Positions 17,979-29,919 of a DNA stretch of 64,000 nt are shown here, in pieces. Every line of letters begins with the position of its first letter. Positions within the stretch are counted from its first letter, which is position 1. Below the pieces are notes generated by a model. That model saw only the letters and a list, made by a program, of their open reading frames with translations. It was not told the origin of the DNA and made no database searches. The position numbers and the translations under genes are program-made. The stretch covers positions 434,001 to 498,000 of the forward strand of contig NZ_CP009888.1 of NCBI RefSeq assembly GCF_000788395.1, in the 5' to 3' direction. The DNA comes from Pseudoalteromonas piratica (GTDB lineage: Bacteria > Pseudomonadota > Gammaproteobacteria > Enterobacterales > Alteromonadaceae).

Positions 17979-18008
17979 AAACGCTCAACTTAGCTTGAGC
18001 GTTTTTTT
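17979..18008 (+). terminator. Rho-independent terminator after degQ
   Basis: ACGCTCAA and TTGAGCGT arms with a six-base loop and a seven-T tail. It implies that degS is transcribed largely on its own. Confidence 0.87.
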
Positions 18009-18071
18009 ATGGATGTGTGAAACCACCTGCAACTTGCCGAAAAGTCATATTCTTGCCACAATAAACACCCT

Positions 18072-19175
18072 TTGAAAAAAATAATTAAACGGCCCAGTGT
18101 GTTAAAAAAGCTACAGTTTTTACTGACCCCAATCTTGTTAGGGCTTGGTTTTGCCTTTATTTACCTTCTGGTATTTTCACCAGACTTATTACGCGAACAA
18201 TTTCAGGCGAATAAAACACCATTAAATGCAAGTCACCTTAGCTTTGCCAATGCCGTTAAAGCAGCATCGCCAGCTGTAGTAAACATTTACTCTGAATCGA
18301 TTAGTAACCGGCCTCGTAGTTTACGCCCTGTTAGCGCAGTAAGGGAGCTTGGCTCTGGCATTATCATGTCAAAAAAGGGCTACATTCTTACCAACTATCA
18401 CGTTATCAATAATGCAGACCAAATTGTTGTGGTATTAAATGATGGACGCCAATTTACTGATGTTCAAGTAATTGGCTTTGATGTGCCAACCGATTTAGCA
18501 TTACTAAAAATTACTGCTGAACACCTACCTGAGATCCCTACAAATAACGATTTTGTACCGCAAGTAGGTGATGTCATTCTCGCTATCGGTAACCCGCTCA
18601 ATCTTGGTCAAACAATCACGCAAGGCATTATCAGTGCTACTGACAAAACTAATATTGCCCAAACTCGTCATACACGCTTCTTACAAATGGATGCAGCGGT
18701 AAACACAGGTAACTCCGGTGGCGCAGTGATAAACACCAATGGTACGCTAGTAGGTATTACCTCAGCCAAGTTCAAACATGCAAGAAATCTAGAAGTGCAA
18801 GGAATCTTCTTTGCTGTGCCTTATTCATTAGCAAAAGAGGTCATGGATAAAATCATTAAATATGGTCGTGTAATTCGCGGTTACATTGGCTTTGATGCCG
18901 ATCCAGTTGACAGCTCTGGCCGCTTGGTAAGAAATAACCATACGCCTGTTTATGGCATGCGTGTTGCGCGTTTAGACCCGTTAGGCCCAGCATGGCGTTC
19001 TGGCTTTGAACTCAATGATATTGTGACTAAAATTGATGGCAAGAAAGTGGTTAATACAAATACAACACTCGAATTAATCACCAATACTCCACCTGGACAA
19101 ACATTAAACTTTTCCATTCTTCGTGAAGGCAAAACGATTATTCTGCCCGTCACAGTGGGTGAACTGCAGTTCTAA
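18072..19175 (+). CDS. degS: DegS family membrane-anchored serine protease
   Basis: A 367-residue HtrA protease with an N-terminal membrane anchor (about residues 15-35) in place of a cleaved signal. The triad is H110, D141 and S215 (GNSGGA), followed by a single PDZ domain. This is the DegS plan: the PDZ senses misfolded porin C-termini, and the protease makes the first cut in RseA to release sigma-E. The start is TTG at 18072 with no clear ribosome binding site; a GTG at 18099 is an alternative. Confidence 0.9.
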   Translation: MKKIIKRPSVLKKLQFLLTPILLGLGFAFIYLLVFSPDLLREQFQANKTPLNASHLSFANAVKAASPAVVNIYSESISNRPRSLRPVSAVRELGSGIIMSKKGYILTNYHVINNADQIVVVLNDGRQFTDVQVIGFDVPTDLALLKITAEHLPEIPTNNDFVPQVGDVILAIGNPLNLGQTITQGIISATDKTNIAQTRHTRFLQMDAAVNTGNSGGAVINTNGTLVGITSAKFKHARNLEVQGIFFAVPYSLAKEVMDKIIKYGRVIRGYIGFDADPVDSSGRLVRNNHTPVYGMRVARLDPLGPAWRSGFELNDIVTKIDGKKVVNTNTTLELITNTPPGQTLNFSILREGKTIILPVTVGELQF

Positions 19176-19193
19176 TGTTAATAATCACACATT

Positions 19194-19219
19194 AAAAAGG
19201 CCGCAATTGCGGCCTTTTT
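19194..19219. terminator. Bidirectional terminator between degS and murA
   Basis: A perfect stem AAAAAGGCCGCA / TGCGGCCTTTTT between the convergent degS and murA genes; A and T tracts serve both directions. Confidence 0.88.
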
Positions 19220-19236
19220 AATTTATATCGTGTTAT

Positions 19237-20505
<1,269 letters not shown>

Positions 20506-20760
20506 CTATAGCATCATCAATTTGCGATCACGTTCCCATTGCTCTGGCGTGTAAGCTTTAATTGATACGGCATGCATAGTGCCGTCAGAAATTTTTTCCA
20601 TTAATGGTGCATAAACCATTTGCTGTTGTTTAACGCGTGATACGTCAGCAAAACATTCACCAACAACAATCACTTCATAGTGGCTGCCTTCAGCTTTAAC
20701 TTTTACAAAATCAAGCGATAGTGCTTGCGATAAAATATCTTCGACTTGTTTAGGATCCAT
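20506..20760 (-). CDS. ibaG: IbaG/YrbA, BolA-family protein
   Basis: An 84-residue BolA-family protein, the same length as E. coli IbaG, with the family's VKAEGSHYEVIVVGECF core. The histidine and cysteine in this region are candidate ligands for an iron-sulfur cluster shared with a monothiol glutaredoxin. It lies between mlaB and murA as in most gammaproteobacteria. Confidence 0.9.
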   Translation of the reverse strand: MDPKQVEDILSQALSLDFVKVKAEGSHYEVIVVGECFADVSRVKQQQMVYAPLMEKISDGTMHAVSIKAYTPEQWERDRKLMML

Positions 20761-20765
20761 TAACT

Positions 20766-21050
20766 CTACTCAAATAAATTCTCTACGTGACCCAATTGCA
20801 TTAGCTTTTTGAGCTGCTCAGGTAAGTGGACAAGTTTAAGGCTTATATTGTTCCGTTGCAATTGCGAGAAACTATAGATTAACCATGCGAGCCCTGCAGT
20901 ATCAACTTTAGTTATTGCACTGAGGTCAAGTGTGAGAGTGGATGTAGAGCTATTTTTTGGTAACTGCAGATTGGCAACTGAGTAGCGATTTAATTCGCCA
21001 CTCAATACGTAATTAGCCTCATCTACTGCTGTTAACGATAATTTTGACAT
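20766..21050 (-). CDS. mlaB: MlaB, STAS-domain subunit of the phospholipid ABC transporter
   Basis: A 94-residue STAS-domain protein. The segment LDLSAITKVDTAGLAWLIY is the typical STAS loop and helix, with the threonine of DTAG at the position needed in MlaB. It binds MlaF in the cytoplasm and stabilises the MlaFEDB complex. It lies 5 bp from ibaG and 3 bp from mlaC. Confidence 0.9.
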   Translation of the reverse strand: MSKLSLTAVDEANYVLSGELNRYSVANLQLPKNSSTSTLTLDLSAITKVDTAGLAWLIYSFSQLQRNNISLKLVHLPEQLKKLMQLGHVENLFE

Positions 21051-21053
21051 TGC

Positions 21054-21713
21054 TTATTCACCAGCAAATTGCACTGGCAACTTGCTCTTTTTATCTAGCA
21101 TATCAATTACGTAACCTAATCCTTCTGTACGCAGAATACCGTGAAATTCAGACTGTTTGGCATCAAGTAAGCTTATGCCCTCTGGTAACATATCAAAGCC
21201 TTTCCACTCACCAGATTTAGTTTTGCGTACCTTAAAGTCGATATTAATATCAGGTTTTCCTGATTCCACGATCTTAGTTTTAACCAAAACTAATTTGTCT
21301 TCCGAAAAGTCTTGAGCTGGCGCAAACTCAACTTCCTGACCACGGTACTGTGTGAAAATACCTGCGTAAGATGTAATCAAATACTCGCGAAATACATCAA
21401 TAAAGCGCTTAAGCTTTTCAATTTCTGCTTTTTGCTCTTCTTTATCTTTAATATTTCGTACTTTAGAAATGTAGCTACCAAGAACACGCTGCGCCGCATA
21501 ACGATAGTCGATATAAGGCAGAAGTTCTTCCTCAACAACCACTTTTAAATGGTTTTTATCTTGTTCAATTATTGCTTTATCTTGCGTGATACGGGCAAAG
21601 GTATTTTCTGCAACCGTTCTCACCATTAAATACGGATTACTTTCGTCAACGCCTTTAGCAAAAGACACACATGACGTAAGCACTAATAAAGTCGCAATTA
21701 AAAATTTCATCAT
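21054..21713 (-). CDS. mlaC: MlaC, periplasmic phospholipid-binding shuttle
   Basis: About 219 residues with a signal peptide ending near SFA, then the MlaC/Ttg2D lipid-binding domain (about residues 30-200), including RYAAQRVLGSYI and ITSYAGIFTQYRGQ. It carries phospholipid between the outer-membrane MlaA complex and MlaFEDB. The start is not settled by a ribosome binding site: ATG 21713 is used, and GTG 21725 would add four residues. Confidence 0.92.
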   Translation of the reverse strand: MMKFLIATLLVLTSCVSFAKGVDESNPYLMVRTVAENTFARITQDKAIIEQDKNHLKVVVEEELLPYIDYRYAAQRVLGSYISKVRNIKDKEEQKAEIEKLKRFIDVFREYLITSYAGIFTQYRGQEVEFAPAQDFSEDKLVLVKTKIVESGKPDINIDFKVRKTKSGEWKGFDMLPEGISLLDAKQSEFHGILRTEGLGYVIDMLDKKSKLPVQFAGE

Positions 21714-21733
21714 CTTAATTATCACAATCCCAA

Positions 21734-22249
21734 TTAATCGTTGCTTTGGTTAAATAAGAACTGACCAATTAACTCTTCCAATACCAGAGCTGATTTTGTA
21801 TCAGTAATAAAGTCACCATCTTTTAAAACTTTCACTTCTTCGAGGCCAAACATTTCACTTAGTTCATCCTCGCCGTTCATATCTTTATGAGCGATAACAC
21901 CAGGATTAATTCCCAAATATTGTTCACCTAAAATGCCCGACGTTAATATATTGACCGAGGTAGTCTCAGTAAAATTGCTATATTCTGTAGAAATTTTCAT
22001 GTGTACTACTGGCACATAGTCCGTTGGGTCTAAATTAATTGCTTCAACACGGCCGACAACTACACCACCCACTTTAATCGGTGAGCGCACTTTTAGTGAG
22101 CCGATATTATCGAATTTTGCATAGAGGCTATAACTATCACCGTTACCACTCATACCCGCATTGGCAACTTTAAGCGCAAGCATTACTATTGCAGCTATGC
22201 CAAGTGAGACAAAAAAGCCTACTAAAATTTCAATTTTCTTCGAATTCAT
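21734..22249 (-). CDS. mlaD: MlaD, MCE-domain subunit of the phospholipid ABC transporter
   Basis: A 171-residue protein with one N-terminal membrane helix (about residues 7-28) and one MCE domain (about 40-118), including KVRSPIKVGGVVVGRV and SGILGEQYLGINPG. It forms the periplasmic hexameric ring that takes lipid to or from MlaC above the MlaE permease. The C-terminal tail is acidic and polar. It lies 10 bp after mlaE. Confidence 0.93.
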   Translation of the reverse strand: MNSKKIEILVGFFVSLGIAAIVMLALKVANAGMSGNGDSYSLYAKFDNIGSLKVRSPIKVGGVVVGRVEAINLDPTDYVPVVHMKISTEYSNFTETTSVNILTSGILGEQYLGINPGVIAHKDMNGEDELSEMFGLEEVKVLKDGDFITDTKSALVLEELIGQFLFNQSND

Positions 22250-22259
22250 TTTTTACCCT

Positions 22260-23039
22260 TTACGCGCCAAACATAATTGCTGTTAGCACAAAATCTAATC
22301 CTAATACTGCCAGTGACGATTGCACTACTGTTTCTGTGGTTGCTTTACTAATACCTTCCGAGGTTGGTACACAGTCATAACCTTTATAAAGTGCAATCCA
22401 AGTCACAACAAATGCAAAAACTACCGCTTTGATTGCACCATTTAAAATATCTTTTTCAAACGAAACTTGGGCTTGCATAATTGACCAAAAGCTCCCGGAA
22501 TCAACGCCAAGCCAATCTACTCCGACAATGTGAGCCCCTAAAATCGCGACCGCAGAGAAGATCATCGCAAGCAATGGCATACTAATCATTCCAGCCCAAA
22601 AACGTGGCGCAATCACACGCTTAAGGGGGTCAACGGCCATCATTTCTAAGCTTGTTAACTGTTCTGTCGCTTTCATTAAGCCTATTTCAGCAGTTAATGC
22701 ACTGCCTGCTCGGCCCGCAAATAGCAGTGCGGTAACCACCGGACCTAACTCACGTAATAAGCTAAGCGCTACTAGCGGCCCTAAACTGTCTTCTGCACCA
22801 TAATCAACTAATACCGTATAGCCTTGTAAGGCCAGTACCATGCCGATAAAAAGACCTGATACCAAAATAATAATTAATGATAAAAAGCCCACCATGTAGA
22901 GCTGTTTTATTAATAGGGGCGTACCTTTTTTGAAATTTGGCACACTAAAAATGGCACCTAGTAACATAAGTAGCGCGCGACCGATGCCTGCTAATGTATC
23001 TAACGTATTGCGGCCGATTGTTTGAATAGTATTAACCAC
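22260..23039 (-). CDS. mlaE: MlaE, permease of the phospholipid ABC transporter
   Basis: A 259-residue integral membrane protein of the MlaE permease family with five to six hydrophobic segments. Family features include [20 protein letters not shown] and the [11 protein letters not shown] coupling segment. It is the transmembrane core of MlaFEDB, which keeps phospholipid out of the outer leaflet. Its start overlaps the mlaF 3' end by 8 bp. Confidence 0.95.
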   Translation of the reverse strand: MVNTIQTIGRNTLDTLAGIGRALLMLLGAIFSVPNFKKGTPLLIKQLYMVGFLSLIIILVSGLFIGMVLALQGYTVLVDYGAEDSLGPLVALSLLRELGPVVTALLFAGRAGSALTAEIGLMKATEQLTSLEMMAVDPLKRVIAPRFWAGMISMPLLAMIFSAVAILGAHIVGVDWLGVDSGSFWSIMQAQVSFEKDILNGAIKAVVFAFVVTWIALYKGYDCVPTSEGISKATTETVVQSSLAVLGLDFVLTAIMFGA

Positions 23040-23841
23040 GTTCGCTTCCCATTAATAAATCTTGATTGTATGGCGCAGCATCAAAGTGGAATGGTACAGG
23101 ACCATCAGATAGCCCCTGTAAAAATTGTTGTACTAACGGCGATTCAGATTGAGATACCTGCTCTGGTGTTCCTTCGCCAATTACGCCCTTATCTGCCAAT
23201 ATCACAACGTGATCGGCAATACTCATAACCTCTGCCACATCGTGCGTCACAACAAGCGACGTAATATTAAGGGTTTGGTTTAGCGATTTTATTAGCTTAA
23301 CCAACACGCCCATTGAAATCGGGTCTTGTCCTGCGAAAGGTTCGTCATACATGATTAGTTCAGGGTCGAGTGCGATTGCACGGGCCAATGCTGCACGCCT
23401 AGCCATACCACCCGACAGCTCAGAAGGCATCAGGTCACGTGCGCCACGCAAGCCAACCGCTTCGAGCTTCATCAACACGATAATACGAATAATCTCTTCG
23501 GATAGTTTAGTGTGTTCACGTAACGGAAAAGCGATATTGTCAAATACGCTCATATCGGTGAACAAAGCACCGCTTTGAAATAGCATACTCATGCGCTCAC
23601 GCGCTTGATATAACTCGCTGCGTGACATGTTTGGAATGCTTTCGTTAGCAAAAAGAATGTCGCCAGAATCCGGTTTTAGTTGTCCACCAATTAAGCGTAG
23701 CATGGTTGTTTTACCAATACCGCTTGGGCCCATTATGGCGGTTATTTTTCCTGTCGGGACGCTAAAGCTCATGTTTTGATAGATAATTCTATCGCCACGA
23801 GAAAAGGTAACATCCTTTATTTCAACTAAATTTTGCGACAA
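23032..23841 (-). CDS. mlaF: MlaF, ATPase of the phospholipid ABC transporter
   Basis: A 269-residue ABC ATPase. Walker A is GPSGIGKT (residues 38-45), the signature is [14 protein letters not shown], and Walker B lies in [15 protein letters not shown]-terminal extension of about 25 residues agrees with MlaF, where it helps the dimer and MlaB binding. It is the first gene of mlaFEDCB-ibaG-murA and is divergent from yrbG, its usual neighbour. Confidence 0.95.
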   Translation of the reverse strand: MSQNLVEIKDVTFSRGDRIIYQNMSFSVPTGKITAIMGPSGIGKTTMLRLIGGQLKPDSGDILFANESIPNMSRSELYQARERMSMLFQSGALFTDMSVFDNIAFPLREHTKLSEEIIRIIVLMKLEAVGLRGARDLMPSELSGGMARRAALARAIALDPELIMYDEPFAGQDPISMGVLVKLIKSLNQTLNITSLVVTHDVAEVMSIADHVVILADKGVIGEGTPEQVSQSESPLVQQFLQGLSDGPVPFHFDAAPYNQDLLMGSERG

Positions 23842-24003
23842 GTCGCTCTCCTAGAATTAATTGCGCAGTGTATTCTAAGCCTTTTGAAATTGTTGTGAAA
23901 CCTATGAAAAAGTAAATATTTGTAATAACGGTTACAAAAGCTGTGTTTTAAATCAAGATTTGATATTATTTGGTGTTATCTAAATTTTGGTTTTTATTCA
24001 AGA

Positions 24004-24987
24004 ATGTTGTTATCAATTGCTATTTTAATTGCAGGATTTGTCGGCTTAGTGTGGAGTGCGGACCGCTTTGTTTTTGGTGCTGCAGCACTGGCAAAGAATT
24101 ACGGAATTCCAACATTAATCATTGGTTTAACGATTGTTGCTATGGGCTCTTCAGCCCCTGAAATGATGGTATCGGCTCAGGCCGCATTAGCGCAGCAAAC
24201 GGACACAGCGGTTGGTAATGCTATTGGTTCGAACATAACTAACATTCTTTTAGTTTTGGGTATTACAGCATTACTGCGCCCACTAAATGTCTCTTCAACT
24301 ACCTTAAAACGCGAAATGCCGGTGGTGATGTTTGTTTCACTAGCAGCTTGGTATATTTTATCAGATAACTACTTAGGCTTTGGTGAAGGCATTGCCCTGA
24401 TGGCTGGGTTTGTAATCTTTATTGCTGCCGTTACTGTTATTTCAGTAAAACAAAGTAAAGCAGCCAATGCCGAACATGACCCGTTTGTTGACGAAGCCTG
24501 TGATGAAGTGCCTGACAATGTCAGTACTCCTCTCGCATTAATGTGGCTTGTTATTGGCATGGCCGTACTGCCTGTCAGTTCTCATTTTATTATTGATTCA
24601 GCTACCGATATTGCTAAATTATTCGGTATAAGCGATTTAGTTATCGGCTTAACCATAATAGCGATTGGCACGAGCTTGCCTGAATTGGCAGCATGTGTTG
24701 CTGGCGTGTTGAAAAATGAAGATGACTTAGCACTGGGTAATATTATTGGATCTAATATTTTTAACCTGCTCGCAGTGCTCTCTCTTGCCGGTATCATTAA
24801 CCCTTCAAGTGTTGACCCTGCAGTATCATCGCGTGATATTTTAATTATGCTTGGCGCAACCGTGGCATTAATCGCCATGAGTTTAAGTATTCGTGGCTCA
24901 CGTCGAATAAACCGAATAGAAGGTGGCTTACTACTAGTCGCATTTGTTGCTTATCAATACCTTATTTTTTCATCAGTAAGCGCTTAA
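24004..24987 (+). CDS. yrbG: YrbG-type calcium/sodium antiporter
   Basis: A 327-residue member of the Ca2+/cation antiporter family. Two inverted halves each hold an alpha repeat: GSSAPEMMVSAQAAL with GNAIGSNITN in the first, GTSLPELAACVAGVL with GNIIGSNIFN in the second. The acidic residues in these repeats bind the ion. It is probably an inner-membrane Na+/Ca2+ exchanger. It is the first gene of the yrbG-kdsDC-lpt cluster and is divergent from mlaF. Confidence 0.92.
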   Translation: MLLSIAILIAGFVGLVWSADRFVFGAAALAKNYGIPTLIIGLTIVAMGSSAPEMMVSAQAALAQQTDTAVGNAIGSNITNILLVLGITALLRPLNVSSTTLKREMPVVMFVSLAAWYILSDNYLGFGEGIALMAGFVIFIAAVTVISVKQSKAANAEHDPFVDEACDEVPDNVSTPLALMWLVIGMAVLPVSSHFIIDSATDIAKLFGISDLVIGLTIIAIGTSLPELAACVAGVLKNEDDLALGNIIGSNIFNLLAVLSLAGIINPSSVDPAVSSRDILIMLGATVALIAMSLSIRGSRRINRIEGGLLLVAFVAYQYLIFSSVSA

Positions 24988-24996
24988 GGCCAACAC

Positions 24997-25959
24997 ATGA
25001 ACTTTATTGCTCGCGGAAAACGTGTATTAAAAATCGAAAAAAACGCGATTGAACAGCTCGCACAATATATTAACGATGATTTTAGCAATGCATGTCAGTT
25101 GATGTACGACTGTAAAGGTCGTGTCATTGTAATCGGGATGGGCAAATCAGGTCATATTGGTAATAAAATAGCTGCGACCTTAGCAAGTACGGGGACACCT
25201 TCATTTTTTGTGCACCCAGGTGAAGCAAGTCATGGTGATCTAGGTATGATCACCAAAGATGATGTGCTATTGATGATTTCGAATTCAGGTGAAACAGCCG
25301 AAGTTATTAATCTGATACCTGTTATTAAACGCATTGGCGCAAAAATAATTGGTATGAGTGGCAAAAAAAACTCAACGCTGGCGCAACAATCCAATGTTCA
25401 TATTTGCATTGCTATTTCTGAAGAAGCATGTCCTTTAGGGTTAGCACCTACGGCAAGCACAACGGCAACACTTGCTATGGGCGATGCCATTGCGGTTGCA
25501 TTACTCGAAGAGAAAGGATTTACTGCCGATGACTTCGCCTTATCGCATCCAGGAGGTAGCCTAGGTAAACGTTTACTCTTAATGCTCAAAGACATTATGC
25601 ATCAAGGTGATGCTTTACCTATCGTGTCAGAAGTAACAACGATAAAAAATGCGCTGCTTGAAATGACCGCTAAAGGGCTTGGTATGACCGCCGTTGTGAG
25701 CCAAAATAATACATTACAAGGTATTTTTACTGACGGTGACTTGCGTCGTATCTTAGAGCAACGAATTGATATTCATGCGACTGCTATTTCTGATGTGATG
25801 ACCAAGCAATGTACCACGGCACCTGAGACCATGCTCGCAGCAGAAGCATTAAACATCATGGAAACAAAGAAAATTAATGGCTTAATTGTGGTTGACCAAC
25901 AACAAAGACCAATTGGTGCACTCAACATGCAAGATTTACTAAAAGCAGGTGTACTATGA
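24997..25959 (+). CDS. kdsD: D-arabinose 5-phosphate isomerase KdsD
   Basis: A 320-residue isomerase that makes arabinose 5-phosphate from ribulose 5-phosphate for KDO synthesis. An N-terminal SIS domain (about residues 40-175, with GMGKSGHIGNKIAATLASTG and the HPGEASHGDLGM block) is followed by two CBS domains (about 205-260 and 270-320). It overlaps kdsC by 4 bp, so the first and third steps of the KDO pathway are coupled. Confidence 0.94.
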   Translation: MNFIARGKRVLKIEKNAIEQLAQYINDDFSNACQLMYDCKGRVIVIGMGKSGHIGNKIAATLASTGTPSFFVHPGEASHGDLGMITKDDVLLMISNSGETAEVINLIPVIKRIGAKIIGMSGKKNSTLAQQSNVHICIAISEEACPLGLAPTASTTATLAMGDAIAVALLEEKGFTADDFALSHPGGSLGKRLLLMLKDIMHQGDALPIVSEVTTIKNALLEMTAKGLGMTAVVSQNNTLQGIFTDGDLRRILEQRIDIHATAISDVMTKQCTTAPETMLAAEALNIMETKKINGLIVVDQQQRPIGALNMQDLLKAGVL

Positions 25960-26528
25960 GCTTAACATCGTCACAGCAGCTTTTTAATGAACTGTATGCA
26001 GAAACAAGCAAAACTGTTTTTGCCAAAGCCAGCAAAATTCAGCTGTTAATTTGTGATATCGACGGCGTTTTTTCCGATGGCCGCATCTACCTTGGCAATG
26101 ATGGCGAAGAACTAAAAGCATTTCACACCAAAGATGGGTTTGGTATCAAATCATTAATCAATAGCGGCGTTCAAGTTGCGGTTATCACTGGCAGAAACTC
26201 AAAAATCGTCGAAAATCGTATGAAAAGCCTGACCGTGCAACATATTTATCAAGGACAAGAAGATAAAATTGTTGCGTTCAACACGTTAAAAGAAGCGCTC
26301 TCGCTCAACAATGATGAAATAGCCTATATTGGTGATGATAGCCCCGACTTACCCGTCATGGAACTCGTTGGTTTTGCGGTAGCAACAAATGATGCACACC
26401 CGCTCGTAAAACGAATTGCTGATTACAAAACCACGATGTTGGGTGGCTTTGGTGCCGTACGCGAATTAACAGATTTAATTATGCTGAGCCAAGATAAACC
26501 ACTCAGTCACTCAGGTACTAGTAGCTAA
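25956..26528 (+). CDS. kdsC: KDO-8-phosphate phosphatase KdsC
   Basis: A 190-residue HAD phosphatase of the C0 (capless) class. The catalytic aspartates are D34 and D36 in CDIDGVFSDG. A later GDDSPDLPVM block supplies the Mg2+-binding acids. It removes phosphate from KDO-8-phosphate in the cytoplasm. Its start overlaps kdsD, and its stop is joined to the lptC start by one base. Confidence 0.94.
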   Translation: MSLTSSQQLFNELYAETSKTVFAKASKIQLLICDIDGVFSDGRIYLGNDGEELKAFHTKDGFGIKSLINSGVQVAVITGRNSKIVENRMKSLTVQHIYQGQEDKIVAFNTLKEALSLNNDEIAYIGDDSPDLPVMELVGFAVATNDAHPLVKRIADYKTTMLGGFGAVRELTDLIMLSQDKPLSHSGTSS

Positions 26529-27079
26529 TGTCTGCCCGTATTGCGCTTTCAATTTTATTTACCATTGCCATGTTATGGCTGTGGTTACCCTACTTTTTCG
26601 CACCGAAAGAGCAAATACAGATAGTTAAACCTATCACTAATATTCCTGATTACATCGCTACCGATTTAAAACAGACGTACTTTAGTGACTTAGGCACCGT
26701 TAGTCATAAAGTAACAGCTGAAAAGATGTCAATGTATCAAGAGTTAGGGTTTACACACTTTGTAAAACCACAATTCACTATTTTCTCGGAGCAAGGTGTT
26801 TGGCAACTGAAAGCTGAAGAAGCGACGCTTTACGATAACGAAAAGCTTATTCTTGAGCAGAATGTAATCGCCAAAAGCCTGACCACGGATGTGATGCTCG
26901 ACACAATAGAAGCGGCAAGTATTGAGTATTTCATCTCGACCAAAATAATGACCTCGGATAGCGAAGTGAAAATGACAGGCCCGGGGCTTGAAATTAAAGG
27001 CCAAGGCCTCAATGCTAATTTAGAAGAGCAAGTAATCAACTTAATCAACCATACAAAGACCACTTATTATGACCAATAA
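26528..27079 (+). CDS. lptC: LptC, inner-membrane LPS export protein
   Basis: A 183-residue bitopic protein with an N-terminal membrane helix (about residues 5-20) and a periplasmic beta-jellyroll (about 50-175). It receives LPS from LptBFG and passes it to LptA. The start overlaps the kdsC stop by one base, and its end overlaps the lptA start by 11 bp, as expected for the conserved lptCAB block. Confidence 0.92.
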   Translation: MSARIALSILFTIAMLWLWLPYFFAPKEQIQIVKPITNIPDYIATDLKQTYFSDLGTVSHKVTAEKMSMYQELGFTHFVKPQFTIFSEQGVWQLKAEEATLYDNEKLILEQNVIAKSLTTDVMLDTIEAASIEYFISTKIMTSDSEVKMTGPGLEIKGQGLNANLEEQVINLINHTKTTYYDQ

Positions 27080-27599
27080 AATGACGAGATTAATGTCAAT
27101 CGCTGGACTGGCTTTCACTTTGTGCATCACAAGTGGCCACGTAATGGCTGAGCAAATTAAACTAAAGCACCCACTTGAAATAGATGCAGATGAGCAATCA
27201 GCACGACTGAAAGAAAACATCGGTGTTTTTCAAAAAAATGTACAAATAAAACACGGTAATATGTCAATTACTGCTGACTACTTAGAAGCACATAAGCGTA
27301 CTGAGCTGGGCGATAATCAACAATTACTCATTGCCAGCGGTAAGCCAGTAAAGTTTAGCGCGATTCAAGAAGATGGTTCAACGATAATTGCAAGTGCTGA
27401 AAACATTACTTATGACGTTGCTAAATCACTATTTACCATGTCTGGAAATGCAAAATTTCAGCAAAATGGCGACATGATGTCAGCAGATACCATTATTTAC
27501 GACCGTGAAAATGAAACTGTCACATCGAAAAAAGCGAAAAATTCAGATAACCAAGTAAAAACCATCATCAATACACAAACAAAACAAGGCGAAAAATGA
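27069..27599 (+). CDS. lptA: LptA, periplasmic LPS transport bridge protein
   Basis: A 176-residue periplasmic protein. The signal peptide is cleaved probably after GHVMA (near residue 27). The mature part is a single OstA/LptA beta-jellyroll including [11 protein letters not shown] and [11 protein letters not shown]. Polymers of LptA link LptC to LptD. It overlaps lptC by 11 bp and lptB by 4 bp. Confidence 0.93.
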   Translation: MTNKMTRLMSIAGLAFTLCITSGHVMAEQIKLKHPLEIDADEQSARLKENIGVFQKNVQIKHGNMSITADYLEAHKRTELGDNQQLLIASGKPVKFSAIQEDGSTIIASAENITYDVAKSLFTMSGNAKFQQNGDMMSADTIIYDRENETVTSKKAKNSDNQVKTIINTQTKQGEK

Positions 27600-28321
27600 G
27601 CACATTAATTGCCGAAAAGCTGGCAAAAAGTTATAAATCACGTCAAGTTGTTAAAAATGTTGGTTTAGAAGTAAAAGCCGGCAGTATTGTTGGTTTACTC
27701 GGTCCTAACGGTGCAGGTAAAACAACGACGTTTTATATGATTGTTGGTTTGGTTCCAAGTGATATGGGCTCAATTCGCATTGATGATAATGACATAACAC
27801 TTCAACCTATGCATAGCCGTGCACGATTAGGCATCGGCTATTTACCGCAAGAATCGTCAATCTTCAGAAAGCTTACCGTTTATCAAAACATCATGGCAAT
27901 TCTTGAAACCCGTAAAGATCTTAATCGCGTACAACGAGAAGAAGCGCTCGACGATTTACTTGAAGAATTCAACATCGGCCATATTCGCGACTCACAAGGT
28001 ATGGCACTTTCCGGTGGTGAACGCCGACGTGTTGAAATCGCTCGCGCTTTAGCCGCAAACCCTAAATTTATCCTGTTAGATGAACCTTTTGCTGGTGTTG
28101 ATCCTATTTCAGTGATAGATATAAAGAAAATAATTGAGCATTTAAAAAATCGCGGCATTGGCGTACTGATTACTGACCATAATGTGCGTGAAACCCTTGA
28201 TGTATGTGAGAAAGCTTATATTGTTTCTCACGGAGAATTAATTGCATCAGGCACGGCGGAAGACGTTTTAAATAACCAAAAAGTTCGTGATGTATACCTA
28301 GGTGAACAATTCAGACTATAG
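27596..28321 (+). CDS. lptB: LptB, ATPase of the LPS export ABC transporter
   Basis: A 241-residue ABC ATPase. Walker A is GPNGAGKT (36-43), the signature is [14 protein letters not shown], Walker B lies in [13 protein letters not shown], and the H-loop is in [10 protein letters not shown]. It powers extraction of LPS from the inner membrane with LptFG, which are not in this window. It ends 79 bp before rpoN. Confidence 0.96.
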   Translation: MSTLIAEKLAKSYKSRQVVKNVGLEVKAGSIVGLLGPNGAGKTTTFYMIVGLVPSDMGSIRIDDNDITLQPMHSRARLGIGYLPQESSIFRKLTVYQNIMAILETRKDLNRVQREEALDDLLEEFNIGHIRDSQGMALSGGERRRVEIARALAANPKFILLDEPFAGVDPISVIDIKKIIEHLKNRGIGVLITDHNVRETLDVCEKAYIVSHGELIASGTAEDVLNNQKVRDVYLGEQFRL

Positions 28322-28400
28322 TAATAGTGAAAGCACTTCCTAATTGGAGTTGAATTGTTAACCAACAGCTTGAGAAATAGAGAAGGATTAGAATAACTAC

Positions 28401-29897
28401 ATGAAGCAATCGCTACAGCTTCGCCTTGGGCAGCAACTAACAATGACTCCGCAATTGCAGCAGGCAATACGCCTACTGCAATTAAGCACGTTAGATTTGC
28501 AACAAGAAATACAAGAAGCCCTAGATGCCAATCCTTTACTGGAAGAAGACAACGATTTCAGTGACGACACCAACAATAATGAAAACACTGAATCGAGTGC
28601 TGATGACTCAACAACGAGTGATGACTTCGAAGCACCTGTTAGCCAATCTGAAATAGAATCCAGCGACGCCTTAAACAACGAAAACCTTTCCGACGACCTT
28701 GCTATGGACGTCTCTTGGGATGATTACATCAGCGCTGCGCCAGTTTCAGTGAGCAGTGCACCGGCACCAGAAAATGACACCATCTACCAAGGCTCAACAA
28801 GCGAGTCACTGCAAGACTATCTTATGTGGCAATTACGCTTGACGCCGTTTAGCGATAACGATGAAGTAATCGCAACCACTATCGTCGAAGCTGTGGATGA
28901 TTCAGGTTACCTTACGCAAAGTACAGAAGAAATTTTAGAAGCAGTACAAAAGTCTGAAGATCAAGAGCAAATTGAACTAGATGAAATTGAAGCGGTACTG
29001 AAACGCGTTCAGCTTTTTGATCCTGTTGGCATTGCTGCTCGCTCGCTACAGGAATGTTTATTGATCCAACTCAATCAGTATGACAAAAATACTCCTTGGC
29101 TAAGCGAAACAAAAAGCGTAATCTCAAACCATATGGAACTTTTAGGGTTAAGAGACTATCGTACCATTATGAAGAAGGCCAAACTCAAAGAACCTGAGTT
29201 AAAAGAAGTCTTAACATTAATACATAGCCTTAATCCAAAACCAGCTGAAAGCATCATTCGTGAAGAACCTGAATATGTGGTGCCAGACGTTTCAGTAAAG
29301 AAAATAAAAGGCCGCTGGCGTGTTGAATTAAACAATGACAGTATGCCAAAAATACGGGTAAATGAGCAGTATGCTGCACTGACTCGCTCAATGAAGTCAG
29401 GTACTGACAGCCAATTTATTCGCAACCATTTACAAGAGGCTAAATGGTTTATTAAAAGCTTAGAAAGCCGCAATGACACTTTATTAAAAGTAGCCAATTG
29501 CATTGTTGAACAACAACAGGCATTCTTTGAATATGGCGATGAAGCTATGAAACCAATGGTTTTAAATGATGTCGCCGAAATGGTGGAAATGCATGAATCG
29601 ACTATATCGCGAGTAACAACGCAAAAATACATGCATACACCACGTGGCATTTACGAATTGAAGTACTTCTTTTCAAGCCACGTTAGCACAGAAAATGGGG
29701 GTGAGTGCTCATCCACAGCGATTCGAGCACTGATCAAAAAGTTAGTAGCTGCAGAGAATCCTGCCAAGCCATTAAGTGATAGCAAGATTACTGACCTACT
29801 AGCTGAACAAGGAATTAAAGTGGCGCGACGCACAATCGCTAAATATCGTGAGTCGCTATCCATACCACCGTCTAATCAGCGCAAATGCCTGATCTAG
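28401..29897 (+). CDS. rpoN: RNA polymerase sigma-54 factor RpoN
   Basis: A 498-residue sigma-54 factor. Region I is the glutamine-rich segment with [15 protein letters not shown]. An acidic, variable region II follows (about residues 50-120). Then come the core-binding and helix-turn-helix domains, and the RpoN box [10 protein letters not shown] at 475-484 that recognises the -24 element. It directs transcription that needs an AAA+ activator, including nitrogen genes. It heads the hpf-ptsN-rapZ-ptsO group. Confidence 0.96.
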   Translation: MKQSLQLRLGQQLTMTPQLQQAIRLLQLSTLDLQQEIQEALDANPLLEEDNDFSDDTNNNENTESSADDSTTSDDFEAPVSQSEIESSDALNNENLSDDLAMDVSWDDYISAAPVSVSSAPAPENDTIYQGSTSESLQDYLMWQLRLTPFSDNDEVIATTIVEAVDDSGYLTQSTEEILEAVQKSEDQEQIELDEIEAVLKRVQLFDPVGIAARSLQECLLIQLNQYDKNTPWLSETKSVISNHMELLGLRDYRTIMKKAKLKEPELKEVLTLIHSLNPKPAESIIREEPEYVVPDVSVKKIKGRWRVELNNDSMPKIRVNEQYAALTRSMKSGTDSQFIRNHLQEAKWFIKSLESRNDTLLKVANCIVEQQQAFFEYGDEAMKPMVLNDVAEMVEMHESTISRVTTQKYMHTPRGIYELKYFFSSHVSTENGGECSSTAIRALIKKLVAAENPAKPLSDSKITDLLAEQGIKVARRTIAKYRESLSIPPSNQRKCLI

Positions 29898-29919
29898 ACC
29901 ATATAGAAGGAAAATGCTT